A stretch of DNA of 15,052 nt from JBFJVZ01 sp041623895 (GCA_041623895.1 JBFJVZ010000168.1:1-15052), one strand, 5' to 3'; positions 6,141 to 14,830 are shown, counted from the first letter of the stretch. The notes: generated by a model from the letters alone, not told the origin. A program made the numbers and translations.

Positions 6141-6223
6141 GGAGGGTAAGCGAATTGGTGAGCGGCCTCACTGGAACTGAGGTACCCCGCAAGGGGCTGC
6201 GGGTTCGAGTCCCGTGCCCTCCG
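6141..6223 (+). tRNA. tRNA-Ser(GGA)
   Basis: The segment folds as a class II tRNA. The acceptor is GGAGGGT/GCCCTCC with a final T-G wobble, and the discriminator is G. The anticodon stem CCTCA/TGAGG (6166-6170, 6178-6182) is perfect, with loop CTGGAAC and anticodon GGA at 6173-6175, which reads TCC and TCT serine codons. The long variable arm CCCC-GCAA-GGGG (6183-6196) is the hallmark of serine tRNAs. The T arm is GCGGG/CCCGT around TTCGAGT. The D arm is weak: only GC/GC pairs, and the position usually held by U8 reads A in this alignment. CCA is not encoded, so a CCA-adding enzyme must complete the end. Confidence 0.9.
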
Positions 6224-6234
6224 CTCTTGCAAAC

Positions 6235-6287
6235 ACCGCAAACCTTGGAAGGAACGCTGTTCCCCTCCATGTTTGCGGTTCTTCTTT
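6235..6287 (+). terminator. Intrinsic terminator after tRNA-Ser
   Basis: ACCGCAAAC (6235-6243) and GTTTGCGGT (6271-6279) pair perfectly over nine bases. The interior contributes GGAAC/GTTCC around GCT. TCTTCTTT follows at once. It begins 12 bases past the tRNA 3' end, so it very likely ends the tRNA transcript. Confidence 0.8.
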
Positions 6288-6319
6288 GCAGCCTGCTCAG
6301 CACCAACAGCAGTGATCTG

Positions 6320-6338
6320 ATCGGGTTTGGAGCCCGAT
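6320..6338. repeat. Short inverted repeat
   Basis: ATCGGG (6320-6325) pairs with CCCGAT (6333-6338) around TTTGGAG, between the tRNA terminator and the DUF4838 gene. There is no T-tract. It could be an operator or chance; nothing else stands out in 6288-6450. Confidence 0.25.
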
Positions 6339-6450
6339 TCCGCATGTCCCTGCCGCTTGCGTAAATTCGCCCGACGCTTGCTCACAGAATGACCGTGATC
6401 AGCGAGTTCACTCCTGGTCCCGCTTGTTTCATTCTGCAAGACGCCGCCGC

Positions 6451-6456
6451 TACAAT
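6451..6456 (+). promoter_or_regulatory. -10 box implying a leaderless start
   Basis: TACAAT (6451-6456) matches the -10 consensus at five of six positions and ends six bases before the ATG at 6463. That spacing puts the transcription start on or beside the ATG. No Shine-Dalgarno precedes it. A TTGTTT at 6425-6430 is a poor -35 because its spacing is 20 bases. Confidence 0.45.
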
Positions 6457-6462
6457 CTTGCC

Positions 6463-9012
6463 ATGAACGCGACTCGAATCTTCCTCGCTGCGGCTCTCGT
6501 CTTTTGCTCGTCTGCGGACGCGCATGGTGAACCGTTGCGATTGGATCGCGTGAGCGACGATGTGACCGTGTTGTTTGCCAATGGGCAGGCCAAACTGTCC
6601 ATCATTATCGCCGCGGATGCCGGTGAAACGACTCACGCGGCTGCCGCCGAACTGAGGGCTTATCTGCAGCAGATGTCCGGCGTCGCGTTTGATGTTCGCA
6701 CGGACGCTGGAGGGCCGGGCATTTTCGTCGGAACGCAGCAGCAGTTTTCTCTTCCGCAATTCAAGTCAGCATTGACGATTGGCAACGGCCATGAGGGCGC
6801 GGAGGCATTTGTGATTTATCCGGATGGCGAGTCCTTGTACCTCGTTGGCGCGTCGGAGAAAGGCGTCTCACATGCGGTATTCCGTTTTCTACAACGATTG
6901 GGATGCCGCTGGTATTTTCCGGCCCGGGAGTGGGAGGTCATACCGCCGCGTGAGGAAATCTTGGCCGACTTTGTGATCGCCGATCGTCCCGCAATCGCCG
7001 CACGACGGATCTGGTGGGGCTACGCGTTTTTTGATCGAGCCGAAGGCCGCTGTCAGAAGGATTACGAAGCGTGGGCGCGGCATAATCTGATGGGGGAATC
7101 GTTCCGAACTTATACCGGTCACGCCTGGCAGGCAATCATTGCTGAGAATCAAGCGATCTTTGACAAGCATCCGGAGTATCTCGCGTTGGTTGATGGACAG
7201 CGCCGCGGCCCGCAGTTTTGCGTCAGCCAACCGGCCGTGCGAAAACTGGCCGCGGAGTGGGCGCTGAAGCGTTTGAAGATGAAGCCCGAACTCGACATGG
7301 TGTCGATGGAGACCGCTGATGGATCGTTTCACTGCCAATGTGCCGAATGTGAAAAACTTGGATCGATCTCCGAGCGAGCATTTGGATTGGCCAACGAAGT
7401 CGCCCGCGTCGTTGCCGAAAAATACCCTGGCAGGATGGTCGGAATGTTGGCCTACAACGACCACTGCGAGCCTCCGTCTTTTCCCCTGGAGCCCAATGTT
7501 TACGTACAGAGTACGGCAGGATTCGTTCGCGGGCGGTACACCTTTGACGAGTTGATGGAGTTGTGGCCAAAGAAAACCAGAAACATCGGTTTCTATGAAT
7601 ACTTTTCAGTCTGGCTCTGGGATTTCGACCAACTACCAGGCGGCCGAGCCAACGATATCGAGGAAATCACGCGAAGGATTCGAAGGTACGTTCAGCTCGG
7701 CGCCACCAGCCTCTCCTGCGAGAGCGGCAACAATTGGGGAGTCCATGGTCGCGGTTATTACATTGCCAACAAATTGATGTGGAATCCGGATCAAGATGTG
7801 GACGCGCTGTTGGATGACTTTTATCGAACCGCTTTTGGGCCGGCAGCCACTGCGATGCGTCGCTTTTACGAGCGGTTTGACGTTGGATCGCGGCCGCTGA
7901 TGTCGGAGCATCTGCTAGCCCGCGGGTTTCGTGATCTTCAGCTGGCCAGTGAACTTGCTGCCAATCGGCCGGATGTCCGAGCGCGGCTCGATCACCTCAA
8001 GCAATACATGCACTACGTGCGTTTGCGTTGGGAGCTGGATCATTTGCCGAAATCAGAAGAGAAACAGCGCAAGGCTTTGACGCTGCAGGGGCTGACATGG
8101 TGTTATCGTTCGCGGTACAGCTACATGAATCACTGGGCTGCCATGTGGCTGAGTTGGACGCGACAAGCGGCCGACGAATTTGCTGAGCCGACCTGGTCAT
8201 TCAAGCACGATGGCGATCATCCGTGGTCCTCCAAGGAGCCGCTGACAAAGACGGAAACGGAGCGGGTTTTCCAGACTGACTTGCAACGATTTCAACCACA
8301 AGACATCACAGAAACGGAGTTTTCTCAGCAACTTGTCTGGGACGATCTGAAGAATTTGTATCCAAAGCAGGTTCGTCCACAAGCCTTGTTGCACCGTTTT
8401 CAACGTCCCATGCGCTATGCGGTGATCAGCAAAGATGGGGAGCCGATTCGATTTGCGATCACCAGCGGAGTGATCCAACATTACCGCGACCGCGCAGACG
8501 GACGGTGGACCGTTTCGGAATCTGACGGCAATCCGCTGGCCACCGGCAAGATCACGCAAGATGGTGAAATCCATCCGATTGAGGTCAAAGTGACCAGAGC
8601 TGGACTGCACTGGATCGACTACAACGACCAGGGTGCAGGTTGGGGGATTCAAACGGCGGAGGACGTACCAATTTCTCTCGCCTTGCAACGTGGGCAACGC
8701 ATTTTGCATTTAGGCCAATTCCGGCAGCCAATCTTCTTCTTTGTTCCACGTGGGACAAAGCGGCTTCAGTTCTTTTGGGAAGGGGGAAATCTGAATCCGC
8801 AAGTTCACGGTCCGGACGGTACGTTGCTGGCAGAAGTCAAAACAAGTGGTAAATACGTCAGCGTGGACGTTCCCGGCGGCGCGGACGGCAAAGCGTGGTT
8901 CTTCACGAGATTCGCGCCGAAGCGAATCTGGTTTGCCAACGCTCCCAATTTTCTTGCTGCGTCACCGGAAACACTTGTGCTGCCACAAGAGGCCCTGAGC
9001 AAGCTGGAATAA
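6463..9012 (+). CDS. Exported DUF4838-family protein (glycoside-hydrolase-like)
   Basis: This encodes an 849-residue protein. Residues 1-22 form a signal peptide (IFLAAALVFCSSADAHG). Residues ~45-150 resemble the N-terminal domain of alpha-glucuronidase-type hydrolases (THAAAAELRAYLQQMSG, then GIFVGTQ, then FRFLQRLGCRWYFP). The DUF4838 region, about 190-450, has the family's cysteine cluster HCQCAECEKL (290-299) just after METADGSF, and long Trp/Tyr-rich stretches fitting a sugar-binding barrel. The last ~200 residues are beta-rich and probably an accessory sandwich domain (GLHWIDYNDQGAGW, FFFVPRGTKRLQFFWEGG). A TTG at 6424 would extend the frame by 13 residues, but ATG 6463 begins the signal peptide cleanly. 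Family members occur widely in planctomycetes and Bacteroidetes near glycan-degrading genes; the substrate is unknown. The next gene lies 205 bases downstream on the same strand. Confidence 0.85.
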   Translation: MNATRIFLAAALVFCSSADAHGEPLRLDRVSDDVTVLFANGQAKLSIIIAADAGETTHAAAAELRAYLQQMSGVAFDVRTDAGGPGIFVGTQQQFSLPQFKSALTIGNGHEGAEAFVIYPDGESLYLVGASEKGVSHAVFRFLQRLGCRWYFPAREWEVIPPREEILADFVIADRPAIAARRIWWGYAFFDRAEGRCQKDYEAWARHNLMGESFRTYTGHAWQAIIAENQAIFDKHPEYLALVDGQRRGPQFCVSQPAVRKLAAEWALKRLKMKPELDMVSMETADGSFHCQCAECEKLGSISERAFGLANEVARVVAEKYPGRMVGMLAYNDHCEPPSFPLEPNVYVQSTAGFVRGRYTFDELMELWPKKTRNIGFYEYFSVWLWDFDQLPGGRANDIEEITRRIRRYVQLGATSLSCESGNNWGVHGRGYYIANKLMWNPDQDVDALLDDFYRTAFGPAATAMRRFYERFDVGSRPLMSEHLLARGFRDLQLASELAANRPDVRARLDHLKQYMHYVRLRWELDHLPKSEEKQRKALTLQGLTWCYRSRYSYMNHWAAMWLSWTRQAADEFAEPTWSFKHDGDHPWSSKEPLTKTETERVFQTDLQRFQPQDITETEFSQQLVWDDLKNLYPKQVRPQALLHRFQRPMRYAVISKDGEPIRFAITSGVIQHYRDRADGRWTVSESDGNPLATGKITQDGEIHPIEVKVTRAGLHWIDYNDQGAGWGIQTAEDVPISLALQRGQRILHLGQFRQPIFFFVPRGTKRLQFFWEGGNLNPQVHGPDGTLLAEVKTSGKYVSVDVPGGADGKAWFFTRFAPKRIWFANAPNFLAASPETLVLPQEALSKLE

Positions 9013-9023
9013 GAATATGCGGA

Positions 9024-9042
9024 GGAACTCGCCGGAGTTTTC
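9024..9042 (+). terminator. Weak terminator-like hairpin after DUF4838 gene
   Basis: AACTC (9026-9030) pairs with GAGTT (9035-9039) around GCCG, followed by TTC. It lies 13 bases past the stop codon. The stem is short, so read-through into the next gene is possible. The rest of the gap to 9217 shows no other structure. Confidence 0.25.
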
Positions 9043-9217
9043 AGCGGGTGATTTGCCGCAAAGCTTGATCGCTGTGCTATAGGCGAAATGCTGAAATCGG
9101 CACTCTGAACGCTTTCCTCGATAGCAACGTTGACGCGACCTGCTCAAGCGATCACATTGAATGCTTCCATCCTTTCCTGCCACCGTTCGGCATCACTGCT
9201 GAATCCCGCCCTGGCTG

Positions 9218-11824
9218 TTGCGTTTTCTCGTGAGAAACTTTCCACCACATTCGCTTTTCATTTGTTGGTTGGCGTTGATGGTTGCCCGCGTGGCCGTTGC
9301 GAATCCGGCCAATCAAGCGGCATTGCAAAAACATTTTGGTTCATTGATGCCGGAACACTTGCGAAGCTGTGCGCTTTGTCATGTGGCCGACCATGCTGCC
9401 GATGCCTCGTCGCTGGAAGAGTTTCCACATAATGCGTTCGGCGCAGCGGTTAGAATCGCCGGTGAACGGCTGCTGGAGGATGGCAAAGATGACGCCATTC
9501 CGAATCGATTCCAAGTCGTCGCCAATCGGGATGCGGACGGCGATGGGCATTCCAATCTGGTCGAAATCTTGCTTGGCTCCAGACCTGGATCACAAAGCGA
9601 CATTCCAGATCAGGATTCTTTATCGCGTCAAGCGAGTCTAATCGAATCTTATCAGGCAAAGATCAACCAGTACGCCTGGCGACCTTTTGCAGTCGTGCAG
9701 CGTCCGCCCGTACCGCGATCGCGCGACTGCGGAAACAATCCGATTGATGCTTTTATCCAACAGCAACGCAACAAACTCGGTCTCGCGCCCAATTCCGAGG
9801 CGAAGCCCGAACAGCTACTTCGCCGCGTCTATCTCGATTTGATCGGCTTGAGCCCAACGCGGGAGGAAATCAATGCATTCGTCAGACAATACTCGGGGGA
9901 TCGGAGTGTTTACGAACGCGTCGTCGATCGACTGTTACAGCACCCGGGATATGGTGAACGTTGGGGGCGACACTGGATGGATGTATGGCGCTACAGCGAT
10001 TGGGCCGGCTACAAACAGCAGCTAAGGGAAAGTCAACATCATATTTGGCATTGGCGCGATTGGGTTGTTGAGTCGTTAAATGAAGACAAAGGTTATGACC
10101 AGATGGTCCTTCAGATGTTAGCGGCTGACGAAATGCAGCTTGATGATGCCGAGTTGCGAGCCACGGGATTTCTGGCCCGTAATTACTTTACCAATCGTGA
10201 CCAATGGATGGACAACGTCGTTAAACACACATCACAAGCGTTTATGGGCATGACCGTTGGCTGCGCGAAGTGCCACAACCACATGAGCGATCCGATCGAG
10301 CAGACGGAGTACTACGGCTTGCGCGCGGTCTTCGAGTCATACAATGTGCGAATCGACCGCCTGCCGGGTGAACTGGACACTAACAACAATGGCATTCCGC
10401 GTGCCTATGATCAAACCGTGGGTGCAAAGACTTACCTCTTCGAGCGCGGTGATGAGCGGTTTCCAGTCAAGGAAAACCCGATTCTGCCGGCTGTTCCCAA
10501 AGCCCTCGGTGGCCAGTTGGATGTAAGGGAAGTCAAGCTTTCGCGGTTCGCATCGCATCCCGATCAACGTCCTTTTGTGATCAAAGATCTTCTCAGAGCG
10601 GCGAAACAGGAAATATCCAATGCGAAGCATGAAGACGAAAAAGCTGCGGCCGAAAAGGCTTATCAAGCCCTGGATGCTGAATTAACGCTGGAAGCTCAGC
10701 TTGCCGACGGTCTCAGCCCGAATAGTGCCGAGTGGAAAACAGCAGCCAGACGGATCACCGCGCTGCAACGCGATGCGGAAAAACTTGCCGCAGATCTAAC
10801 GCTGAAAGAAGCGAAGCGAAAACTGGAGAGTGCAACCGCCGAGCTTGAAAAATCAGAATCGGCCAAGAATCAGACTGCTATCGTTAAAGCAAAACGAGTG
10901 ATCTCAACCGCGCAAAAAGCCGTTTCTTCAGCAACGCAACGGGTTAAGAAAGCTGACGACGCGCTGAAGTCCGAATTGACCACCAAATTCAATCCGCGGA
11001 AACAACAGACTTATCCCGACAAGAGTTCCGGCCGGCGGCTCGCCTTCGCACGGTGGTTGACCAATCGCCAAAACCCGCTGACGGCCCGCGTTGCCGTCAA
11101 TCATATCTGGCTGCGTCACTTTGGCCGGGGCATCGTTCCCACAGTGAATGACTTTGGTGCTGCCGGTCGCGAGCCAACGCACCCCGCGCTGCTGGATTGG
11201 CTGGCCGCTGAATTCATGGACACCGGCTGGAGCATGAAACGCCTGCATCGATTGATCGTGATGAGTTCCACGTATCGAATGGCCTCCACTAGCCACGCGA
11301 CCAATCGAGACATTGACCCAGACAACGAATACTATTGGCGAGGTCCGTTGCGGCGGATGGAGGGCGAGATTGTACGCGATAATTTGTTGCATCTTGCCGG
11401 TCGGCTCGACGCAACCATGGGTGGTCCCGATATCGATCACCAACAGGCCCAGTCCTCACGGCGACGAAGCATTTACCTTCGACACGCGCATGAAAAGCTC
11501 GTCGAGTTCGTGCAGATTTTTGACGGTCCGGCAGTAAGCGAATGTTACATGCGGGAAACCAGCATTCAGCCGCATCAAGCGCTCGCGCTGGCCAACAGCA
11601 AACTATCTGTCAATGCGGCACAGTCGGTCGTTTCCCAACTAAGTGAGTTCACCGGAACGGATGACTGCGCGTTCGTCGAGCATTTATTCTTGCAGGTACT
11701 CAGTCGCCCGCCCAGCGACGAAGAGACGAAACTTTGCCTACACTTCCTCAGTCAGAGCACGCAGCCGCGTTACAATTTGGTGCTGGTTTTATTGAACCAC
11801 AATGACTTCGTCTCGATTAGATGA
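9218..11824 (+). CDS. Exported DUF1549/DUF1553 protein with CxxCH motifs and coiled-coil insert
   Basis: This encodes 868 residues from the TTG at 9218. GTG 9230 and ATG 9278 are alternatives, a stop at 9200 limits extension, and no clear ribosome-binding site decides. A hydrophobic segment ending VAVAN is the export signal. Order: C51-A-L-C54-H55, a c-type heme-binding pattern; D105-A-D-G-D-G-H-S-N-L-V-E116, a calcium-loop-like motif; DUF1549 (~180-450), including RRVYLDLIGLSPT, WGRHWMDVWRYSDW and a second CxxCH at 349-353 with the family's following NHMSDPIEQTEYY; a lysine/alanine/glutamate-rich coiled coil (~455-580); DUF1553 (~595-868), including LTARVAVNHIWLRHFGRGIV and RRMEGEIVRDNLL. 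The families are hallmarks of planctomycetes, paired with DUF1501, and their biochemical role is not established. The last 23 bases overlap an in-frame start of the DUF1501 gene, so the two are co-transcribed. Confidence 0.9.
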   Translation: MRFLVRNFPPHSLFICWLALMVARVAVANPANQAALQKHFGSLMPEHLRSCALCHVADHAADASSLEEFPHNAFGAAVRIAGERLLEDGKDDAIPNRFQVVANRDADGDGHSNLVEILLGSRPGSQSDIPDQDSLSRQASLIESYQAKINQYAWRPFAVVQRPPVPRSRDCGNNPIDAFIQQQRNKLGLAPNSEAKPEQLLRRVYLDLIGLSPTREEINAFVRQYSGDRSVYERVVDRLLQHPGYGERWGRHWMDVWRYSDWAGYKQQLRESQHHIWHWRDWVVESLNEDKGYDQMVLQMLAADEMQLDDAELRATGFLARNYFTNRDQWMDNVVKHTSQAFMGMTVGCAKCHNHMSDPIEQTEYYGLRAVFESYNVRIDRLPGELDTNNNGIPRAYDQTVGAKTYLFERGDERFPVKENPILPAVPKALGGQLDVREVKLSRFASHPDQRPFVIKDLLRAAKQEISNAKHEDEKAAAEKAYQALDAELTLEAQLADGLSPNSAEWKTAARRITALQRDAEKLAADLTLKEAKRKLESATAELEKSESAKNQTAIVKAKRVISTAQKAVSSATQRVKKADDALKSELTTKFNPRKQQTYPDKSSGRRLAFARWLTNRQNPLTARVAVNHIWLRHFGRGIVPTVNDFGAAGREPTHPALLDWLAAEFMDTGWSMKRLHRLIVMSSTYRMASTSHATNRDIDPDNEYYWRGPLRRMEGEIVRDNLLHLAGRLDATMGGPDIDHQQAQSSRRRSIYLRHAHEKLVEFVQIFDGPAVSECYMRETSIQPHQALALANSKLSVNAAQSVVSQLSEFTGTDDCAFVEHLFLQVLSRPPSDEETKLCLHFLSQSTQPRYNLVLVLLNHNDFVSIR

Positions 11825-11825
11825 C

Positions 11826-13325
11826 ATGAATTTGCCGATGAATGAACCTGATGCTCGCCAGCCGCCAAGCCGCCGTCGATTTCTGAGCGATACTGGTATG
11901 GGCATGACCGGGATGGCATTAACTTCGTTGCTGTTTCAAGACGGTGAGGTCGTCGCGGCTCCGAGCGATTTGTCCCAGCACCATCCGGCTCAAGCCAAAA
12001 CAGTGATCTGGATTTTTCTGATCGGTGGCATGAGTCATCTGGAGAGTTTCGATCCCAAACCGGCGCTCAATAAGTATGCCGGTAAATCGATCGAAGAAAC
12101 GCCTTTTGCCGAAAGCGTTTTGAACAAGGATAGAATCAATCAGATCTTGCTCGATCCCGCCAAGCAGAAACGCGAGGTCTACAAGAAATTGCTGTCGCTG
12201 CAGATCGGTTACAAAAAATGCGGCGATAGTGCCATCGAAATCAGTGATTGGTTTCCAAACTTGCAGCAGCGTGCCGACGAAGTCTGTCTGTTGCGCGGCA
12301 TGTGGACAATCGACAACAATCATGGCGCACAATTGACCTATCACACGGGCCGAAAAATCAGCGAAGGGGCCTATCCGACGGTTGGCTCCTGGGTCAGTTA
12401 TGGACTTGGAACGGCTAATCGCAACTTGCCGGAGTTCGTCGTTCTCGGCAATCCAAGCGCGGATTGTTGCGGCGCCGCCTGGACTCACGGTTCCAGCTAC
12501 CTGGGGCCAAAGCATGCGGGCGTAAGGCTGAAGGTTGATCCGAAGGAGCCACTCTCATTCGTGCGTTCGGCGGATAGCGAACAATCGTCAGAACAACAGC
12601 GGCGAAATTTTGGACTTGTGGGGCAACTGAATCGATTGGCGGGCATCCAATATCCTGAAGACGAACAACTACAAGCTCGCATCAAGAGTTACGAATTGGC
12701 ATTCCAGATGCAGGCTTCTGTGCCACTGGTCATGGATCTGCAGCAGGAAACATCACACACTCGACAGCTTTATGGCATCGATCAATCGGCAACCCAAGCG
12801 TTTGGTGAGAAGTGTCTGGCTGCCCGGCGATTGGCCGAGAATGGCGTGCGCTTTATTCAGTTGTTTCATGGCTACACGGGAAACGCCGGCGCCTGGGATT
12901 CGCATCGGGACATCAAAAAGAACCACTCCCGTCTTTGTCAGCAGATCGATAAGCCGATCGCCGGGCTGATTGCTGATTTGAAACAGAGAGGAATGCTTGA
13001 TGAAACGCTCGTCGTAGTGGGATCGGAATTTGGTCGAACACCAGGAGCCGAATTCCGGGACAACAGCAGCGTTCAAGGCTCCGGTCGCGATCACCACCCA
13101 CATGGTTTCACTGTGATGCTATGCGGCGGCGGTATTCGAGCCGGACTGGTTCACGGTGCCACGGACGAATTGGGATTTCATGCCGTCGAACACCGTCATT
13201 ACGTTACGGATCTACATGCCACGGTACTACATCAACTTGGCCTGGACAGCAGTCGGCTGGAGATTCCCGGCCGCAAGCGGTTGGAATCGGATATCGGTGA
13301 GGTGATATTTGACGTGCTTGCGTAA
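11826..13325 (+). CDS. Tat-exported DUF1501 protein
   Basis: This encodes 499 residues from ATG 11826; an overlapping ATG at 11802 would give 507. I prefer 11826 because it follows the upstream stop (11822-11824) by one base, suiting translational coupling. A further ATG at 11838 is possible, and no start has a good ribosome-binding site. The N-terminus has the twin-arginine motif S-R-R-R-F-L followed by a hydrophobic stretch (MGMTGMALTSLLF), so it is exported folded by Tat. DUF1501 belongs to the alkaline phosphatase/sulfatase-like fold. Its signature segments are visible: VIWIFLIGGMSHLESFDPKP, then LPEFVVLGNP, then VVVGSEFGRTP, then GRDHHPHGFTVMLCGGGIRAG. No enzymatic activity is established for the family. 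It partners the DUF1549/DUF1553 gene upstream and converges on the sulfatase, with 32 bases between stops. Confidence 0.92.
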   Translation: MNLPMNEPDARQPPSRRRFLSDTGMGMTGMALTSLLFQDGEVVAAPSDLSQHHPAQAKTVIWIFLIGGMSHLESFDPKPALNKYAGKSIEETPFAESVLNKDRINQILLDPAKQKREVYKKLLSLQIGYKKCGDSAIEISDWFPNLQQRADEVCLLRGMWTIDNNHGAQLTYHTGRKISEGAYPTVGSWVSYGLGTANRNLPEFVVLGNPSADCCGAAWTHGSSYLGPKHAGVRLKVDPKEPLSFVRSADSEQSSEQQRRNFGLVGQLNRLAGIQYPEDEQLQARIKSYELAFQMQASVPLVMDLQQETSHTRQLYGIDQSATQAFGEKCLAARRLAENGVRFIQLFHGYTGNAGAWDSHRDIKKNHSRLCQQIDKPIAGLIADLKQRGMLDETLVVVGSEFGRTPGAEFRDNSSVQGSGRDHHPHGFTVMLCGGGIRAGLVHGATDELGFHAVEHRHYVTDLHATVLHQLGLDSSRLEIPGRKRLESDIGEVIFDVLA

Positions 13326-13357
13326 CGTCACTTTCCGCGTCGTGGTGATATTAAGCT

Positions 13358-14830
13358 TTACTGTTTGGTTGACTTATTCTTCCGTTGACTCGGTCGTTGC
13401 GGTGACACGGCGCCGGCTGGACGTTTCATTTCGGCCGTGGGACGCTTGTTGGCCTTGATTTCGGCGACGTGGGCATCGTAGGCCGCTTGCAGACGCTGCA
13501 CCACGTCGGGGTGCTTGGCGGCCACGTTAGTGGTTTCACCGATGTCGGCCACTGTGTCGTACAGTTGCACGGGATCCGTTGACGGTTTCCAGTTGGCGTT
13601 GTCGCGATTCTGTTTGCCTTTGCCCTCCGGCCAGGGATAAAACTTCCACTTGCCCGAGCGGACCGTGCCGGGACCATGCATCAGCACGTATGCCTCGTGC
13701 GGGCTCTTCGCAGCTTTTGCTCCGCTCATCAAGGGCCAGATGTTCTTGCCGTCGATTTTTCGTTCGGTCAATTCGCCGCCGCACAGCGTTGATAGCGTGG
13801 GCATGATGTCGATCGATGCGGCGACTTCGGAGCAAACAGCCCCAGCGGGAATTTTTCCGGGCCACCACATCAGGGTCGGCTCACGAATACCGCCGTCGTA
13901 GACACTGCCTTTCTTGGCACGAAGGGGTCGTGATGAACCGACTGCGGCACCATTATCGCTTGTGAATATGACCAGCGTGTCTTTGGCGATCCCCGCCGCC
14001 TTGACGGCCTTCAGGATCTCGCCCACCGACCAGTCGACTTCTTCGATGGCGTTGGTGATCAGCGACTTGTCCGGATTGTCGAATGCTTCGGAGACAGCCA
14101 GCGGCAGGTGAACCATCGTGTGAGGCAGATACAGAAAGAACGGTTGGTCGCGTTTTTCGTTAATGAATTTGATTGCCTGCTCCGTGTAACGCCGCGTGAT
14201 CGTGGTCTGATCGGCCGGATATTCGATCACTTCTTCATCGCGCAGGATGGGCACCACATTCTTGGCTTTGTGACCCGCTGTTAGATCTGCCAGCGAAAGC
14301 CCCTCGCGAATGACAATGTCCTTGGCAAGGCGATTGGCGGGATCGATCCACATGTCGTTGCTGTAGGGAATACCCCAGTAAGAATCGAATCCCTGGTAGG
14401 TCGGCAAGCACGGCGGCAGGTGCCCCAGATGCCACTTGCCGACGCAGGCGGTGCGATAACCGGCATCGCCCAACATGTCGGCCAGCGTGACTTCATCGGG
14501 ATGGAGACCACGATCGCTGTTGGGAAACAACACGGCGTTCATGCTGAGACGTTGGTAGTGACAACCGGTCAGCAGCGCGGTTCGTGAACCTGAGCAAACC
14601 GCACACCCGACGTAGAAGTCGGTGAACTTCATCCCTTCAGTCGCCATCTGATCAAGGTTTGGCGTCTTGGGAACGGTCGCACCGTTGAAACCGACGTCCC
14701 CGTAACCCATGTCATCAATGAAGATCACGATGACATTCGGCCTGGGCGGTTCTTGGTTGGTCTCGGCGGCAACGGCAAAGTTCGAGAAACTTGCGAGCAC
14801 CAGGATCGTGAATGCGACAAGGGATTTCAT
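13358..14830 (-). CDS. Exported type I sulfatase with unusual C-S-G-S-R active-site core
   Basis: This encodes a 490-residue sulfatase, of normal length for the family. Residues 1-22 are a signal peptide ending AVAAE. The N-terminal metal site is IDDMGYGD (Asp39, Asp40). The active site reads C79-S-G-S-R83-TALLTG: Cys79 should be oxidised to formylglycine, but the usual third-position Pro or Ala is Gly. Other conserved elements are GKWHLGH (131-137), PHTMVH (236-241), TSDNGA (290-295, metal ligands Asp292 and Asn293) and KKGSVYDGGIREP (306-318). The C-terminus ends in a basic, low-complexity tail (RPSQRKNKSTKQ). It would remove sulfate esters, probably from a polysaccharide, outside the cytoplasm. 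No gene for a formylglycine-generating enzyme is in the window. The ATG lacks an obvious ribosome-binding site. It converges on the DUF1501 gene. Confidence 0.93.
   Translation of the reverse strand: MKSLVAFTILVLASFSNFAVAAETNQEPPRPNVIVIFIDDMGYGDVGFNGATVPKTPNLDQMATEGMKFTDFYVGCAVCSGSRTALLTGCHYQRLSMNAVLFPNSDRGLHPDEVTLADMLGDAGYRTACVGKWHLGHLPPCLPTYQGFDSYWGIPYSNDMWIDPANRLAKDIVIREGLSLADLTAGHKAKNVVPILRDEEVIEYPADQTTITRRYTEQAIKFINEKRDQPFFLYLPHTMVHLPLAVSEAFDNPDKSLITNAIEEVDWSVGEILKAVKAAGIAKDTLVIFTSDNGAAVGSSRPLRAKKGSVYDGGIREPTLMWWPGKIPAGAVCSEVAASIDIMPTLSTLCGGELTERKIDGKNIWPLMSGAKAAKSPHEAYVLMHGPGTVRSGKWKFYPWPEGKGKQNRDNANWKPSTDPVQLYDTVADIGETTNVAAKHPDVVQRLQAAYDAHVAEIKANKRPTAEMKRPAGAVSPQRPSQRKNKSTKQ

Noticed and set aside
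10928..11443. 171-codon minus-strand frame inside the DUF1553 region
   Set aside because: It is antisense to a well-supported coding region and resembles no protein.
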